From Haliscomenobacter sp. (GTDB lineage: Bacteria; Bacteroidota; Bacteroidia; Chitinophagales; Saprospiraceae), in assembly GCA_016707205.1 (NCBI GenBank), contig JADJHZ010000009.1, forward strand, positions 93,840-157,839: 64,000 bases of DNA, given 5' to 3'. This document shows, in pieces, positions 33,024 to 40,505 of this stretch; the first letter of the stretch is position 1; each line of letters starts with the position of its first letter. Position numbers and translations under genes: made by a program. The notes under the pieces were generated by a model that was not told where the DNA came from, did not search any database, and was given only the letters and a program-made list of their open reading frames with translations.

Positions 33024-34088
33024 TCACCCTCCATGATCATATTGCCGTTCGTAGTACTGCTGATAGGCGCCGGAGGTGACGTGATCCAGCCATTCCTGGT
33101 TATCCAGGTACCATTGGGCCGTTAGGCGGAGGCCTTCTTCGGCATAGACGGAGGGTTCCCAGCCGAGTTCTTGTTTGAGTTTGGAAGCGTCGATGGCGTA
33201 GCGGCGGTCGTGGCCAGGGCGGTCTTTGACGAAAGTGATCAGTTGACGGGAAGCGCCTTTAGGGCGATGGAGGAGATCATCCAGGATGTCGCAGAGGCGT
33301 TCGACCAGATCGATGTTTTTCCATTCGTTATTGCCACCGATATTATATGTTTCGCCGGTTTTGCCTTGATGGAAAATCAAATCGATGGCTGCTGCATGGT
33401 CTTCTACCCAAAGCCAATCGCGGGTGTATTTTCCATCGCCATACACCGGCAGGGGCTTTTCCTGGCGGATATTGTGGATCATCAGCGGGATCAGCTTCTC
33501 GGGAAACTGATATGGGCCGTAATTGTTGGAGCAGTTGGAAACGACCACAGGAAGGTGGTAGGTGTGGAAATACGCCCGCACCAGATGGTCGGAAGAAGCT
33601 TTTGACGCAGAATAAGGCGACCGCGGATCGTAGGGTGTTTCCTCGGTAAAGAACCCGGTTTCTCCCAAAGAGCCGTACACTTCATCGGTAGAAATATGGT
33701 AAAACCGCTTGCCTTCCAGCGCGTCCTTCCATGCCTTTTTGGCCGCGTTCAATAACGTCACCGTACCGACGATATTGGTTTCGATAAAATCCAGCGGGCT
33801 TTCGATAGACCGGTCCACATGCGATTCCGCCGCCAGGTGAATAACGCCGTCTATCTGGAAGGACTGGAACACGTCGTCGAGCAAGGCGGCATCCAGAATA
33901 TCACCGCGCTGAAAAACGTAATTCGGAAGCCCTTCCACATCCCGAAGGTTTTCCAGATTTCCGGCATAGGTCAGGTTGTCCAGATTGACGATTCGATAAT
34001 CGGGGTACCGCGTCAAAAACCGGCGCACTACGTGCGACCCGATGAACCCGGCGCCGCCGGTGAGAAGGATGTTTTTGGTGTAGGACAT
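33024..34088 (-). CDS. rmlB: dTDP-glucose 4,6-dehydratase
   Basis: 354 residues from the ATG at 34,088 (MSYTKNILLTGGAGFIGSHV). The longer frame to 34,166 is made of the GCGAGGTT repeat and is not protein. The enzyme has the NAD-binding GGAGFIGSH motif, the STDEVYGSLG motif with the catalytic Asp-Glu pair, and the YxxxK motif in YSASKASSDHLVRAY. It converts dTDP-glucose to dTDP-4-keto-6-deoxyglucose in the cytosol for deoxysugars of the surface polysaccharide. It follows the UDP-glucuronate decarboxylase-like gene on the same strand, across a repeat-filled gap. Confidence 0.93.
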   Translation of the reverse strand: MSYTKNILLTGGAGFIGSHVVRRFLTRYPDYRIVNLDNLTYAGNLENLRDVEGLPNYVFQRGDILDAALLDDVFQSFQIDGVIHLAAESHVDRSIESPLDFIETNIVGTVTLLNAAKKAWKDALEGKRFYHISTDEVYGSLGETGFFTEETPYDPRSPYSASKASSDHLVRAYFHTYHLPVVVSNCSNNYGPYQFPEKLIPLMIHNIRQEKPLPVYGDGKYTRDWLWVEDHAAAIDLIFHQGKTGETYNIGGNNEWKNIDLVERLCDILDDLLHRPKGASRQLITFVKDRPGHDRRYAIDASKLKQELGWEPSVYAEEGLRLTAQWYLDNQEWLDHVTSGAYQQYYERQYDHGG

Positions 34089-34090
34089 GG

Positions 34091-34176
34091 TTGAAAAGTT
34101 GCGAGGTTGCGAAGGAGGTTGCGAGGTTGCGGGGTTGCATCTCTTCGTAACTTCGCAACGCCGCAACCTCGTAACT
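34091..34176. repeat. GCGAGGTT repeat array folding back on itself (rmlB/uxs gap)
   Basis: The units gttgcgag, gttgcgaagg and gttgcggg are followed by cttcgtaa, cttcgcaa, cgccgcaa and cctcgtaa, so the gap can form a long imperfect hairpin. It fills almost all of the 91 bp between the rmlB start and the stop of the next gene. Confidence 0.75.
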
Positions 34177-34179
34177 TTA

Positions 34180-35118
34180 TTAATGAACCACCTCCTTAAA
34201 ATACTTCATCGTTTCCAGAAGGCCTTCCGCCCGGGGCACCTTGGGTTCCCAGCCGAGGATGGCCCTGGCGCGGGCGATATCGGGCTGACGGACTTTGGGG
34301 TCGTCGACCGGGAGGGGGCGGTAATCGATATACGCGTTGGGGTTGCCCACCAGATCGATGATTTCCTGGGCAAACTCCAGGATGGTAATCTCGTCGGGGT
34401 TGCCGATATTGACAGGGAGGTGATAGTCGCTCATCAGCAGGCGGAAAATGCCTTCGATCAGGTCGTCGACGTAACAAAAAGAGCGGGTTTGAGAGCCGTC
34501 GCCGAACACCGTAAGCCCTTCCCCCCGGATAGACTGGGAGAAAAACGCGGGAAGTACCCGTCCGTCTTCCACCCGCATCCGGGGACCATACGTGTTAAAA
34601 ATTCGCACGATACGCGTATCTACGCCGTGAAAATTGTGGTAAGCCATCGTAATCGCTTCCAGGAATCGCTTGGCCTCGTCGTATACGCCACGGGGTCCAA
34701 CCGGGTTGACATTGCCCCAATAGTCTTCTGATTGCGGGTGTTCCAAAGGATCCCCATACACCTCCGAGGTGGAAGCCACCAAAATGCGGGCTTTCTTTTC
34801 CCTGGCCAGCCCCAGCAGGTTGTGGGTGCCTAAAGCGCCCACTTTCAGGGTTTGAATGGGCATTTTGAGGTAATCGATCGGACTCGCCGGAGAAGCGAAA
34901 TGCAGAATATAATCCAATGGGCCCGGCACGTGGACAAACCGGGTGACGTCGTGGTGGTAAAATTCAAATTGCGGCAGCGGAAACAAGTGTTCGATGTTGC
35001 GCATGCTGCCGGTGAGCAGGTTATCCATAGCGACCACATGGTATCCTTCTTGAATGAACCGGTCGCAGAGGTGAGAACCGAGGAAGCCGGCGCCGCCGGT
35101 AATGAGGACTTTTTTCAC
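34180..35118 (-). CDS. NAD-dependent epimerase/UDP-glucuronate decarboxylase-like enzyme
   Basis: 312 residues starting at a GTG at 35,118. A short-chain-type Rossmann fold with GGAGFLGSHLCDRF, the catalytic STSEVYGDPLEHPQ and YDEAKRFLEA (YxxxK). The sequence YWGNVNPVGPRGVYDEAKR and RIFNTYGPRM are hallmarks of UDP-xylose synthases, which decarboxylate UDP-glucuronate. It lies next to rmlB and upstream of lipopolysaccharide genes, consistent with making activated sugars for the cell envelope. A minus-strand TATCTTTA (35,160-35,167 on plus) resembles the Bacteroidota -7 box and may be its promoter. Confidence 0.88.
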   Translation of the reverse strand: MKKVLITGGAGFLGSHLCDRFIQEGYHVVAMDNLLTGSMRNIEHLFPLPQFEFYHHDVTRFVHVPGPLDYILHFASPASPIDYLKMPIQTLKVGALGTHNLLGLAREKKARILVASTSEVYGDPLEHPQSEDYWGNVNPVGPRGVYDEAKRFLEAITMAYHNFHGVDTRIVRIFNTYGPRMRVEDGRVLPAFFSQSIRGEGLTVFGDGSQTRSFCYVDDLIEGIFRLLMSDYHLPVNIGNPDEITILEFAQEIIDLVGNPNAYIDYRPLPVDDPKVRQPDIARARAILGWEPKVPRAEGLLETMKYFKEVVH

Positions 35119-35229
35119 TGGAATGGACAGTTTGGGGCGTTAATTAGGTTAAAGCCGCCTAAAGATAGCCGCTTTTTGCGTTTTCCATCATGCGCACGCC
35201 TTGAAGCGGGTAAATATTTTTGTCAAAAT

Positions 35230-35282
35230 ATACTTGACGCGAAATGGTTTGGGAAAATCCCAAACCATTTCGCGTCAAGTAT
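35230..35282. repeat. Perfect 25-bp hairpin between divergent genes
   Basis: Left arm 35,230-35,254 and right arm 35,258-35,282 are exact reverse complements (TACTTGACGCGAAATGG... / ...CCATTTCGCGTCAAGTA) with an AAA loop. It stands between two divergently transcribed genes, where a terminator is not needed, and there is no T-run. It ends 14 bp before the ATG of the plus-strand gene, so it may be an operator, a cruciform or a mobile palindrome. Confidence 0.9.
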
Positions 35283-35296
35283 CGTATTTTTGGCGC

Positions 35297-36079
35297 ATGA
35301 GCCGCATATGGAAAAAGATATCCCTCCCTCTTTTGGAATACTTCTTGACGGGAATCCTCTTTTGGCCGCCATTGGCAGCTTCTGCTCAAGCCTCCCCGCT
35401 CAACACCGGCAAGGCTTGGGTGGGCGAAGTAAGCTATGGATTCCAGATCCCTTCCGGCGATCTTTCCGCCCGCTTTGGACCCAACGTGAGTCTGGGCGCC
35501 GGCATCCAGTGGATGAGCCAGAAATCGAATTGGCTGATCGGGGTCCAGGGGCAGTTTCTTTTTGGACAACGGGTTGAGGAAGACGTCTTGAGTACCTTAC
35601 GCACCGCGGAAGGATTTATTATCGGCAACGACCGCGACCCGGCAGACATCCAGCTCCGGGAGCGGGGGGGATACCTGGGTATCCAAGTTGGCAAACTGTT
35701 CAGCCTGGACCAGGACAACCCCAGGTCCGGCCTCCGGATTAGCCTGGGCGGAGGCATTCTGCAACACCGGATACAAATTCAAAAGGATCCGGTGCGCACG
35801 GTTGCTCAACTGGAGGGCGACTACGCCAAAGGGTATGACCGGCTAACGAATGGACCCGCGTTATATCAATGGACAGGCTATCAGGTGTTTAGCAAAAACC
35901 GCCAGGTGAATTTTTATATCGGACTGGAAACCATACAGGGTTTTACCCGGGGACGAAGAGATTGGCAGTTCGACTTGCAACAGCCCTACACCAGCGACCG
36001 CCTCGACCTGCTCTGGGGAATCCGCGCCGGCCTCACCCTGCCTGTCTATTACGGATCAACCGAAAAAATCTGGTATTGA
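35297..36079 (+). CDS. Outer-membrane beta-barrel-like protein of unknown function
   Basis: 260 residues from the ATG at 35,297; a longer frame from 35,201 would run through the hairpin and is rejected. A signal peptide (residues about 12-32, LLEYFLTGILFWPPLAASAQA) precedes alternating hydrophobic beta-strand patterns with aromatic girdles: AWVGEVSYGFQIPSGDL, VSLGAGIQWMSQ, NWLIGVQGQFLFGQ, LLWGIRAGLTLPVYYG. This fits an 8-12-strand outer-membrane barrel. No known family motif was recognised. A perfect TATTTTTG lies 5 bp upstream of the ATG, which would imply a very short leader. It precedes waaA, suggesting a cell-envelope role. Confidence 0.78.
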   Translation: MSRIWKKISLPLLEYFLTGILFWPPLAASAQASPLNTGKAWVGEVSYGFQIPSGDLSARFGPNVSLGAGIQWMSQKSNWLIGVQGQFLFGQRVEEDVLSTLRTAEGFIIGNDRDPADIQLRERGGYLGIQVGKLFSLDQDNPRSGLRISLGGGILQHRIQIQKDPVRTVAQLEGDYAKGYDRLTNGPALYQWTGYQVFSKNRQVNFYIGLETIQGFTRGRRDWQFDLQQPYTSDRLDLLWGIRAGLTLPVYYGSTEKIWY

Positions 36080-36107
36080 TAAAAGGATGTCACACCTACG
36101 CAATGTA

Positions 36108-36125
36108 GACGCAAAACATTGCGTC
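36108..36125. repeat. Mini-hairpin GACGCAA-AACA-TTGCGTC
   Basis: A perfect 7-bp stem with an AACA loop in the 102-bp gap before waaA, followed at 36,143-36,176 by a few degenerate cttcgctacttcgttacc units of the GCGAGGTT repeat family. Confidence 0.5.
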
Positions 36126-36181
36126 TCTACCTAAAATCCCTTCGCTACTTCGTTACCTCGAAACCTCGCAACTCTTTAATA

Positions 36182-37447
36182 ATGAACATTCTGTACACTA
36201 TCTCCATTTGGGTATTCCAGGGTTTGATCCATCTTACCTCCTGGTTTAACCCGAAAGCCAAAGCCTGGGTCCTCGGGCGGAAAGGTTGGCGGAAGACGCT
36301 ACAGGATCGGGTTGTCCAGGCCAGAAAGCCCGGACAGCCGCTCGTGTGGGTGCATTGCGCTTCCCTGGGGGAGTTCGAGCAAGGAAGGCCGCTGATTGAA
36401 GCGATGAAATCCCAAAATCCCGGAATCTTTGTGCTACTCACCTTTTTCTCCCCCTCGGGGTACGATGTGCGAAAAAACTACCCCCTTGCCGATGCGGTGG
36501 CTTATTTGCCGGCAGATACCTCCCGGAACGTCCGGGATTTTCTCCGGCTGGTTCAGCCCAACCTGGCTGTTTTTGTAAAATACGAATTCTGGTACCGCTT
36601 TCTGGAAGGCTTGCGTAACCAGACCATCCCAACCATCTTGATTTCGGCGCGGCTACGCCCGGGACACCTGTTCTTCCAGCGCTACGGGGGATGGTTCAAA
36701 ACCCGGTTGCAAGCCTTCAGCCACATCTTTGCCCAGGACGCCTCTGCACCGCAGCTCCTGGCCCGAACCGGAGTGCCGTTTACCGTTGCTGGCGATACCC
36801 GGGTAGACCGTGTCGGGGACATTGCCCGCCGCCCGGGATCGGTTCCGGAACTGGATGACTTTTGCGCCGGTCACCCCGTTTTAATCGCTGGAAGCTCCTG
36901 GCCTCCAGATGAAAAACGACTGGGGGAGCTCTTCCGCCACCCTGTTTTTTCCGGATGGAAACTCCTCATTGCTCCACACGATATCCGGGATTCCCGTCTG
37001 GCGGAAATCGAACAGGTTTTTCCCGGGGCCTCGGTGCGGTTTACCCGGTATCAAACCGGAGAAGATAGCCACCAGCAGGTATTGATTATCAATACGATGG
37101 GCATGCTTGCCTCGCTATACCGCTACGGCGATATCGCCTATATCGGGGGCGCTTTCGGGAGCGGGCTCCACAATACCCTGGAGCCCATCGCATTTGGACT
37201 GCCGGTGCTTTTCGGCCCCAAATATGAAAAATTTGCCGAAGCGCAGGCGCTGATCCAAAGCGGAGGCGCCCGGTCTATATGCTCCAGGGAAGAACTGATC
37301 GAGGCGTTCGCCGGGTGGACCGATGAACAAAAACGGTCATGCGCTTCCGCTGCTGCATCCGCCTATGTACAGGAGAACCAGGGCGCCACCAAACGAATTT
37401 TGGATTGGGTACAGACGCAGTTCCCGCATATCGTGGCGCCGTCGTAA
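36182..37447 (+). CDS. waaA: 3-deoxy-D-manno-octulosonic acid transferase (KDO transferase, GT30)
   Basis: 421 residues from the ATG at 36,182 (MNILYTISIWVFQGLIHLTS), chosen because the upstream extension is repeat-derived. An N-terminal membrane anchor is followed by GRKGWRKTLQDRV and WVHCASLGEFEQGRPLIEA, the signature start of WaaA, then the GT-B C-terminal half with YIGGAFGSGLHNTLEPIAFG, where the Glu/His region binds CMP-KDO. It transfers KDO to lipid A at the inner membrane. It lies upstream of the heptose kinase gene, consistent with a lipopolysaccharide core cluster. Confidence 0.93.
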   Translation: MNILYTISIWVFQGLIHLTSWFNPKAKAWVLGRKGWRKTLQDRVVQARKPGQPLVWVHCASLGEFEQGRPLIEAMKSQNPGIFVLLTFFSPSGYDVRKNYPLADAVAYLPADTSRNVRDFLRLVQPNLAVFVKYEFWYRFLEGLRNQTIPTILISARLRPGHLFFQRYGGWFKTRLQAFSHIFAQDASAPQLLARTGVPFTVAGDTRVDRVGDIARRPGSVPELDDFCAGHPVLIAGSSWPPDEKRLGELFRHPVFSGWKLLIAPHDIRDSRLAEIEQVFPGASVRFTRYQTGEDSHQQVLIINTMGMLASLYRYGDIAYIGGAFGSGLHNTLEPIAFGLPVLFGPKYEKFAEAQALIQSGGARSICSREELIEAFAGWTDEQKRSCASAAASAYVQENQGATKRILDWVQTQFPHIVAPS

Positions 37448-37498
37448 AATTTGCGCCATAATCCCGCCCGGCCCAGCCCGAGGGAGTGCAACTTTTAG

Positions 37499-37506
37499 TA
37501 GCTTTG
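37499..37506 (+). promoter_or_regulatory. Possible -7 box of the rfaE1 gene
   Basis: TAGCTTTG exactly fits the Bacteroidota -7 consensus TAnnTTTG and lies 21 bp before the rfaE1 ATG. A -33 TTTG is not evident. Confidence 0.4.
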
Positions 37507-37527
37507 CGCGAATTTTAAACCTCCTGT

Positions 37528-38520
37528 ATGGTTGATGCCGCTGCGCTGTTTGAGCAATTTAACCAAATCAATGTCTTGATCGTTGGGGATGTCATGATCG
37601 ACCGGTATCTGACCGGCGAAGTAAACCGCGTTTCCCCTGAAGCGCCCGTGCCGGTGGTGCAGTTCCAACGGGTCGAAGACCGCCTGGGCGGAGCCGCCAA
37701 CGTAGCGCTCAACATCAAAGCCCTTGGCGCTACCCCTTATTTGTGCAGTGTCATCGGGACCGACGAAGACAGTAAACGTTTTCTGGACCTGCTGCCTCCC
37801 CAGGCGCTTTCTGCCAAGGGCATCCTCCAATCGCCCGAGCGAATGACCACCGTAAAAACCCGGGTTATGTCCGGCAACCAGCACCTGCTGCGGATCGACC
37901 GGGAAATCACCTCTGATATTTCTGAAGACGAACACCGGCAATTCCTGGAAACCATCCGGAAAATCCTGGACACAAAGAGCATCCACATCATCCTGTTTCA
38001 GGATTACAACAAAGGCGTTCTGACTCAGCCTTTGATCCGGGATGTCATGATGGAGGCCATCCGCAGGGATCTTCCCACGGCAGTAGATCCCAAATACCAC
38101 AATTTCTGGGCCTACAAGCAAGTCACCTTGTTCAAACCCAACCTCAAAGAGATTCGGGCTCAGGTACCCGGGCCAGTAGAAGCCGGCATCGATTCGCTCC
38201 GGAAAGCCTCTCTTTACATCCGGGAAAAGCTGGGCAATGCCTATACCATGATTACCCTTTCAGAAAAAGGGCTTTTTCTCGACGCCCAGGGCAAAACCGT
38301 CCTTCTCCCTACCCAGCCCCGGTCGGTAGCCGACGTCAGCGGCGCCGGAGACACCGTGATCAGCATCGTTTCCATTGGCTTGGCCCTGAATATGGATATG
38401 GAACAGGTAGGTATCCTGGCCAACCTCGCGGGCGGGCAGGTTTGCGAACACGTGGGCGTGGTCCCGGTAAACAAGGAACAATTGCTGCGGGAATACGAAG
38501 ATTTTCTGAAAAAATCCTGA
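37528..38520 (+). CDS. rfaE1: D-glycero-beta-D-manno-heptose-7-phosphate kinase (PfkB family)
   Basis: 330 residues of a PfkB/ribokinase fold. The start NVLIVGDVMIDRYLTGEVNR, the GGAANVALNIKALGA substrate motif and the C-terminal DVSGAGDTVISIVSIG with the catalytic Asp in GAGD are those of RfaE domain 1. The nucleotidyltransferase domain of the fused HldE is absent, as usual in Bacteroidota. It phosphorylates sedoheptulose-derived heptose-7-phosphate toward ADP-heptose for the lipopolysaccharide core. It follows waaA on the same strand after 80 bp. Confidence 0.88.
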   Translation: MVDAAALFEQFNQINVLIVGDVMIDRYLTGEVNRVSPEAPVPVVQFQRVEDRLGGAANVALNIKALGATPYLCSVIGTDEDSKRFLDLLPPQALSAKGILQSPERMTTVKTRVMSGNQHLLRIDREITSDISEDEHRQFLETIRKILDTKSIHIILFQDYNKGVLTQPLIRDVMMEAIRRDLPTAVDPKYHNFWAYKQVTLFKPNLKEIRAQVPGPVEAGIDSLRKASLYIREKLGNAYTMITLSEKGLFLDAQGKTVLLPTQPRSVADVSGAGDTVISIVSIGLALNMDMEQVGILANLAGGQVCEHVGVVPVNKEQLLREYEDFLKKS

Positions 38521-38537
38521 TTCTCCATTTCCTCGAT

Positions 38538-38545
38538 TATTTTTG
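38538..38545 (+). promoter_or_regulatory. Possible -7 box of the T9SS cargo gene
   Basis: TATTTTTG fits TAnnTTTG; it lies 113 bp upstream of the cargo ATG, leaving a rather long leader. No clear -33 element. Confidence 0.3.
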
Positions 38546-38657
38546 TCGTCCGGGTTATCAAAATGCGAATTTTTTATCCTGGAAGTAGCCGAATAGCTCA
38601 AATATTAGGACCTTTAAACCCTAAATTAGTAAGCTTATTTTTTCAAAATACAAATTC

Positions 38658-40421
38658 ATGAAATTGTATCCAAACATCCGACAGCAGACAACACTTCTCT
38701 TGCTTGCTTTTCTTATGCTCAGTGTTCAGGGTTTTGCCCAAACCCCGTTCTGGAGCGAAGATTTTGCCGATTCGGTTCGGTTCGTTGCTCAATGGAAAAA
38801 CGGAGGGACCAATCCCGGAACTGAAAAATGGAAATGGAGCAAAAATGCCGATGGCATTTTTGAGAATCAACCCGACTTTGGGTCTAAAACGGCCGCTAAC
38901 GGCTTTGTCCTTTTCAACTCCGACATCAACGGCGATAACGCCCACGATGTCACGGTCACGTCCCCTGCCATCAACTGCAGCGGACAGAACGCGGTGTTCC
39001 TGCGTTTTGAAAACCAATATGCGTATTTTTCTGCGGGAGCTACGTCCAAAGCAGAAGTGGGCATATCCACCGATAGCGTCAACTTTACCTATATTCAGGT
39101 TCTCACCAACGTAGCCCGAAACGACCTTTCCCAACCGGTCCAGATCCAAGTCCTCGAATTGCCGGCTGCCGCCAACAAACCCAAAGTTTTTATTCGCTTC
39201 CGCTGGCAGGGAGTGTACGAATATGCCTGGCGGATCGACGATATCGGCCTGTTCCCTTCCAACCCCCAGGCTAAATATGATCTGGCCGTTAGCAATCCTT
39301 TGGTGAACCTCAACTTTGCTACTCCCAAAAGCCAGGTGGATACCACCTTCCTGATCTCCACCATCGAAAATAAAGGGATCCAAAATCAAAGCAATATCAC
39401 ATTGAAGATCGATATGAGCAGCACCAACGGACAGACGTTCAACCTGTCGGACACCCTGCTCACGCTGAATGCCAACACTAAGGACACCCTGCTGTTTGAC
39501 GACCTGTATGTACCGCGCGACACCGGCGGCTATACCGTCGTATTCTCTGTTAAATCCGCCCAGGTGGATGAGGATACCACCAATAACAAATGGACTTCCG
39601 GATTCCGCATCACAGAGACTTTATTCTCCAAAGACAATGGCATTCTGGCCAGCGCCACCCAGCCCCAAACCGTTCAGGGCGACCTTTGGGAGATTGGCAA
39701 CCTGTACGACATCGTCAGCAACGGCTACCAGGCGTATGAAGCGACTTTCTCCGTTGCCAGCAACAACAACGCGCATCAGGGGAATACCGTTTCCCTGCTC
39801 TTGTACAAGATCAACGAGAATAACGATCCCGAATTCACCGACGCCGATTTACAGATCGTCGGGTATGGGTTCCATGCGTTCACCAACGAGCCCAACTTCG
39901 CCGTGATCTCTACCCCGCTGCTCGACCTGAATTCCAACGAACAAGGGGTCAAACTGGATAAGGACGAGTCCTATATTCTGACCATTCAGTACCAGCCTAC
40001 GATGTTCGTGCCGTATACGGCTAATCCGTATCCCTACAACGCCATCTCGACCGTAGTTAAAAACGGCTCCTGGTTCCTGGGAGGATTCGGAGACGCCGTA
40101 ACCGCCATCATGCGCATGCGCATCCGCCCGATCAACGTCACCTCCACCAAAGAGCCCCAGCTTGCCGAAAGCCAGCTCAACGTATTCCCGAACCCCGCCA
40201 TCCGCGACCTTCGGGCCGATCTGGAATTACAGGAAGTATCGGAGTTGGTGGAATTCCGCATCGTCGACGTAGCCGGCCGCACCATAGCTACCCAGCAACT
40301 GGAAAATATCCAGCATGGCACGTTCACCTTCGACGTAAGCAACCTCCAGAGTGGAACCTATTTCCTCCACGCCCGCACGGCGGAAGGGGTGAAGACCAAG
40401 CGGTTTGTTGTGCAAAAATAA
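38658..40421 (+). CDS. Secreted protein with type IX secretion sorting domain
   Basis: 587 residues: signal peptide (about residues 8-28, LLLLAFLMLSVQGFAQ), a central beta-sandwich with MAM/laminin-like pattern (VFLRFENQYAYF; RFRWQGVYEYAWRIDDIGLF), a CARDB-like segment and a C-terminal sorting domain of about 80 residues: LNVFPNPAIRDL, then VDVAGRTI and GTYFLHARTAEGVKTKRFVV. The last domain targets proteins to the T9SS, which exports them across the outer membrane and often anchors them to the surface. No catalytic motif was recognised, so the molecular role is unknown. It ends 85 bp from the convergent valS gene, with a large palindrome between. Confidence 0.88.
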   Translation: MKLYPNIRQQTTLLLLAFLMLSVQGFAQTPFWSEDFADSVRFVAQWKNGGTNPGTEKWKWSKNADGIFENQPDFGSKTAANGFVLFNSDINGDNAHDVTVTSPAINCSGQNAVFLRFENQYAYFSAGATSKAEVGISTDSVNFTYIQVLTNVARNDLSQPVQIQVLELPAAANKPKVFIRFRWQGVYEYAWRIDDIGLFPSNPQAKYDLAVSNPLVNLNFATPKSQVDTTFLISTIENKGIQNQSNITLKIDMSSTNGQTFNLSDTLLTLNANTKDTLLFDDLYVPRDTGGYTVVFSVKSAQVDEDTTNNKWTSGFRITETLFSKDNGILASATQPQTVQGDLWEIGNLYDIVSNGYQAYEATFSVASNNNAHQGNTVSLLLYKINENNDPEFTDADLQIVGYGFHAFTNEPNFAVISTPLLDLNSNEQGVKLDKDESYILTIQYQPTMFVPYTANPYPYNAISTVVKNGSWFLGGFGDAVTAIMRMRIRPINVTSTKEPQLAESQLNVFPNPAIRDLRADLELQEVSELVEFRIVDVAGRTIATQQLENIQHGTFTFDVSNLQSGTYFLHARTAEGVKTKRFVVQK

Positions 40422-40433
40422 CACGAGAGGGTG

Positions 40434-40501
40434 AGGCATAAGGCGAAGGGCTTAAGGCATAAGGAAATTTCCTTACGCCTTAAGCCCTTCGCCTTATGCC
40501 T
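40434..40501. terminator. 68-nt near-perfect palindrome between convergent genes
   Basis: Two 34-nt arms meet without a spacer (…CATAAGGAAA/TTTCCTTACG…) and differ at one pair only. Each arm contains repeats of a CTTAAGGCATAAGG-like unit. It fits a bidirectional terminator for the T9SS cargo gene and valS, although neither side has a long T-run. Confidence 0.6.
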
Positions 40502-40505
40502 AAAA

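Noticed and set aside
34089..34166. N-terminal extension of RmlB
   Set aside because: The extra codons come from the intergenic repeat; MSYTKNILLTGGAGFIGSH at 34,088 is the proper start.
35201..35296. Earlier start for the barrel-like protein
   Set aside because: It would translate through the 25-bp hairpin and place the signal peptide internally.
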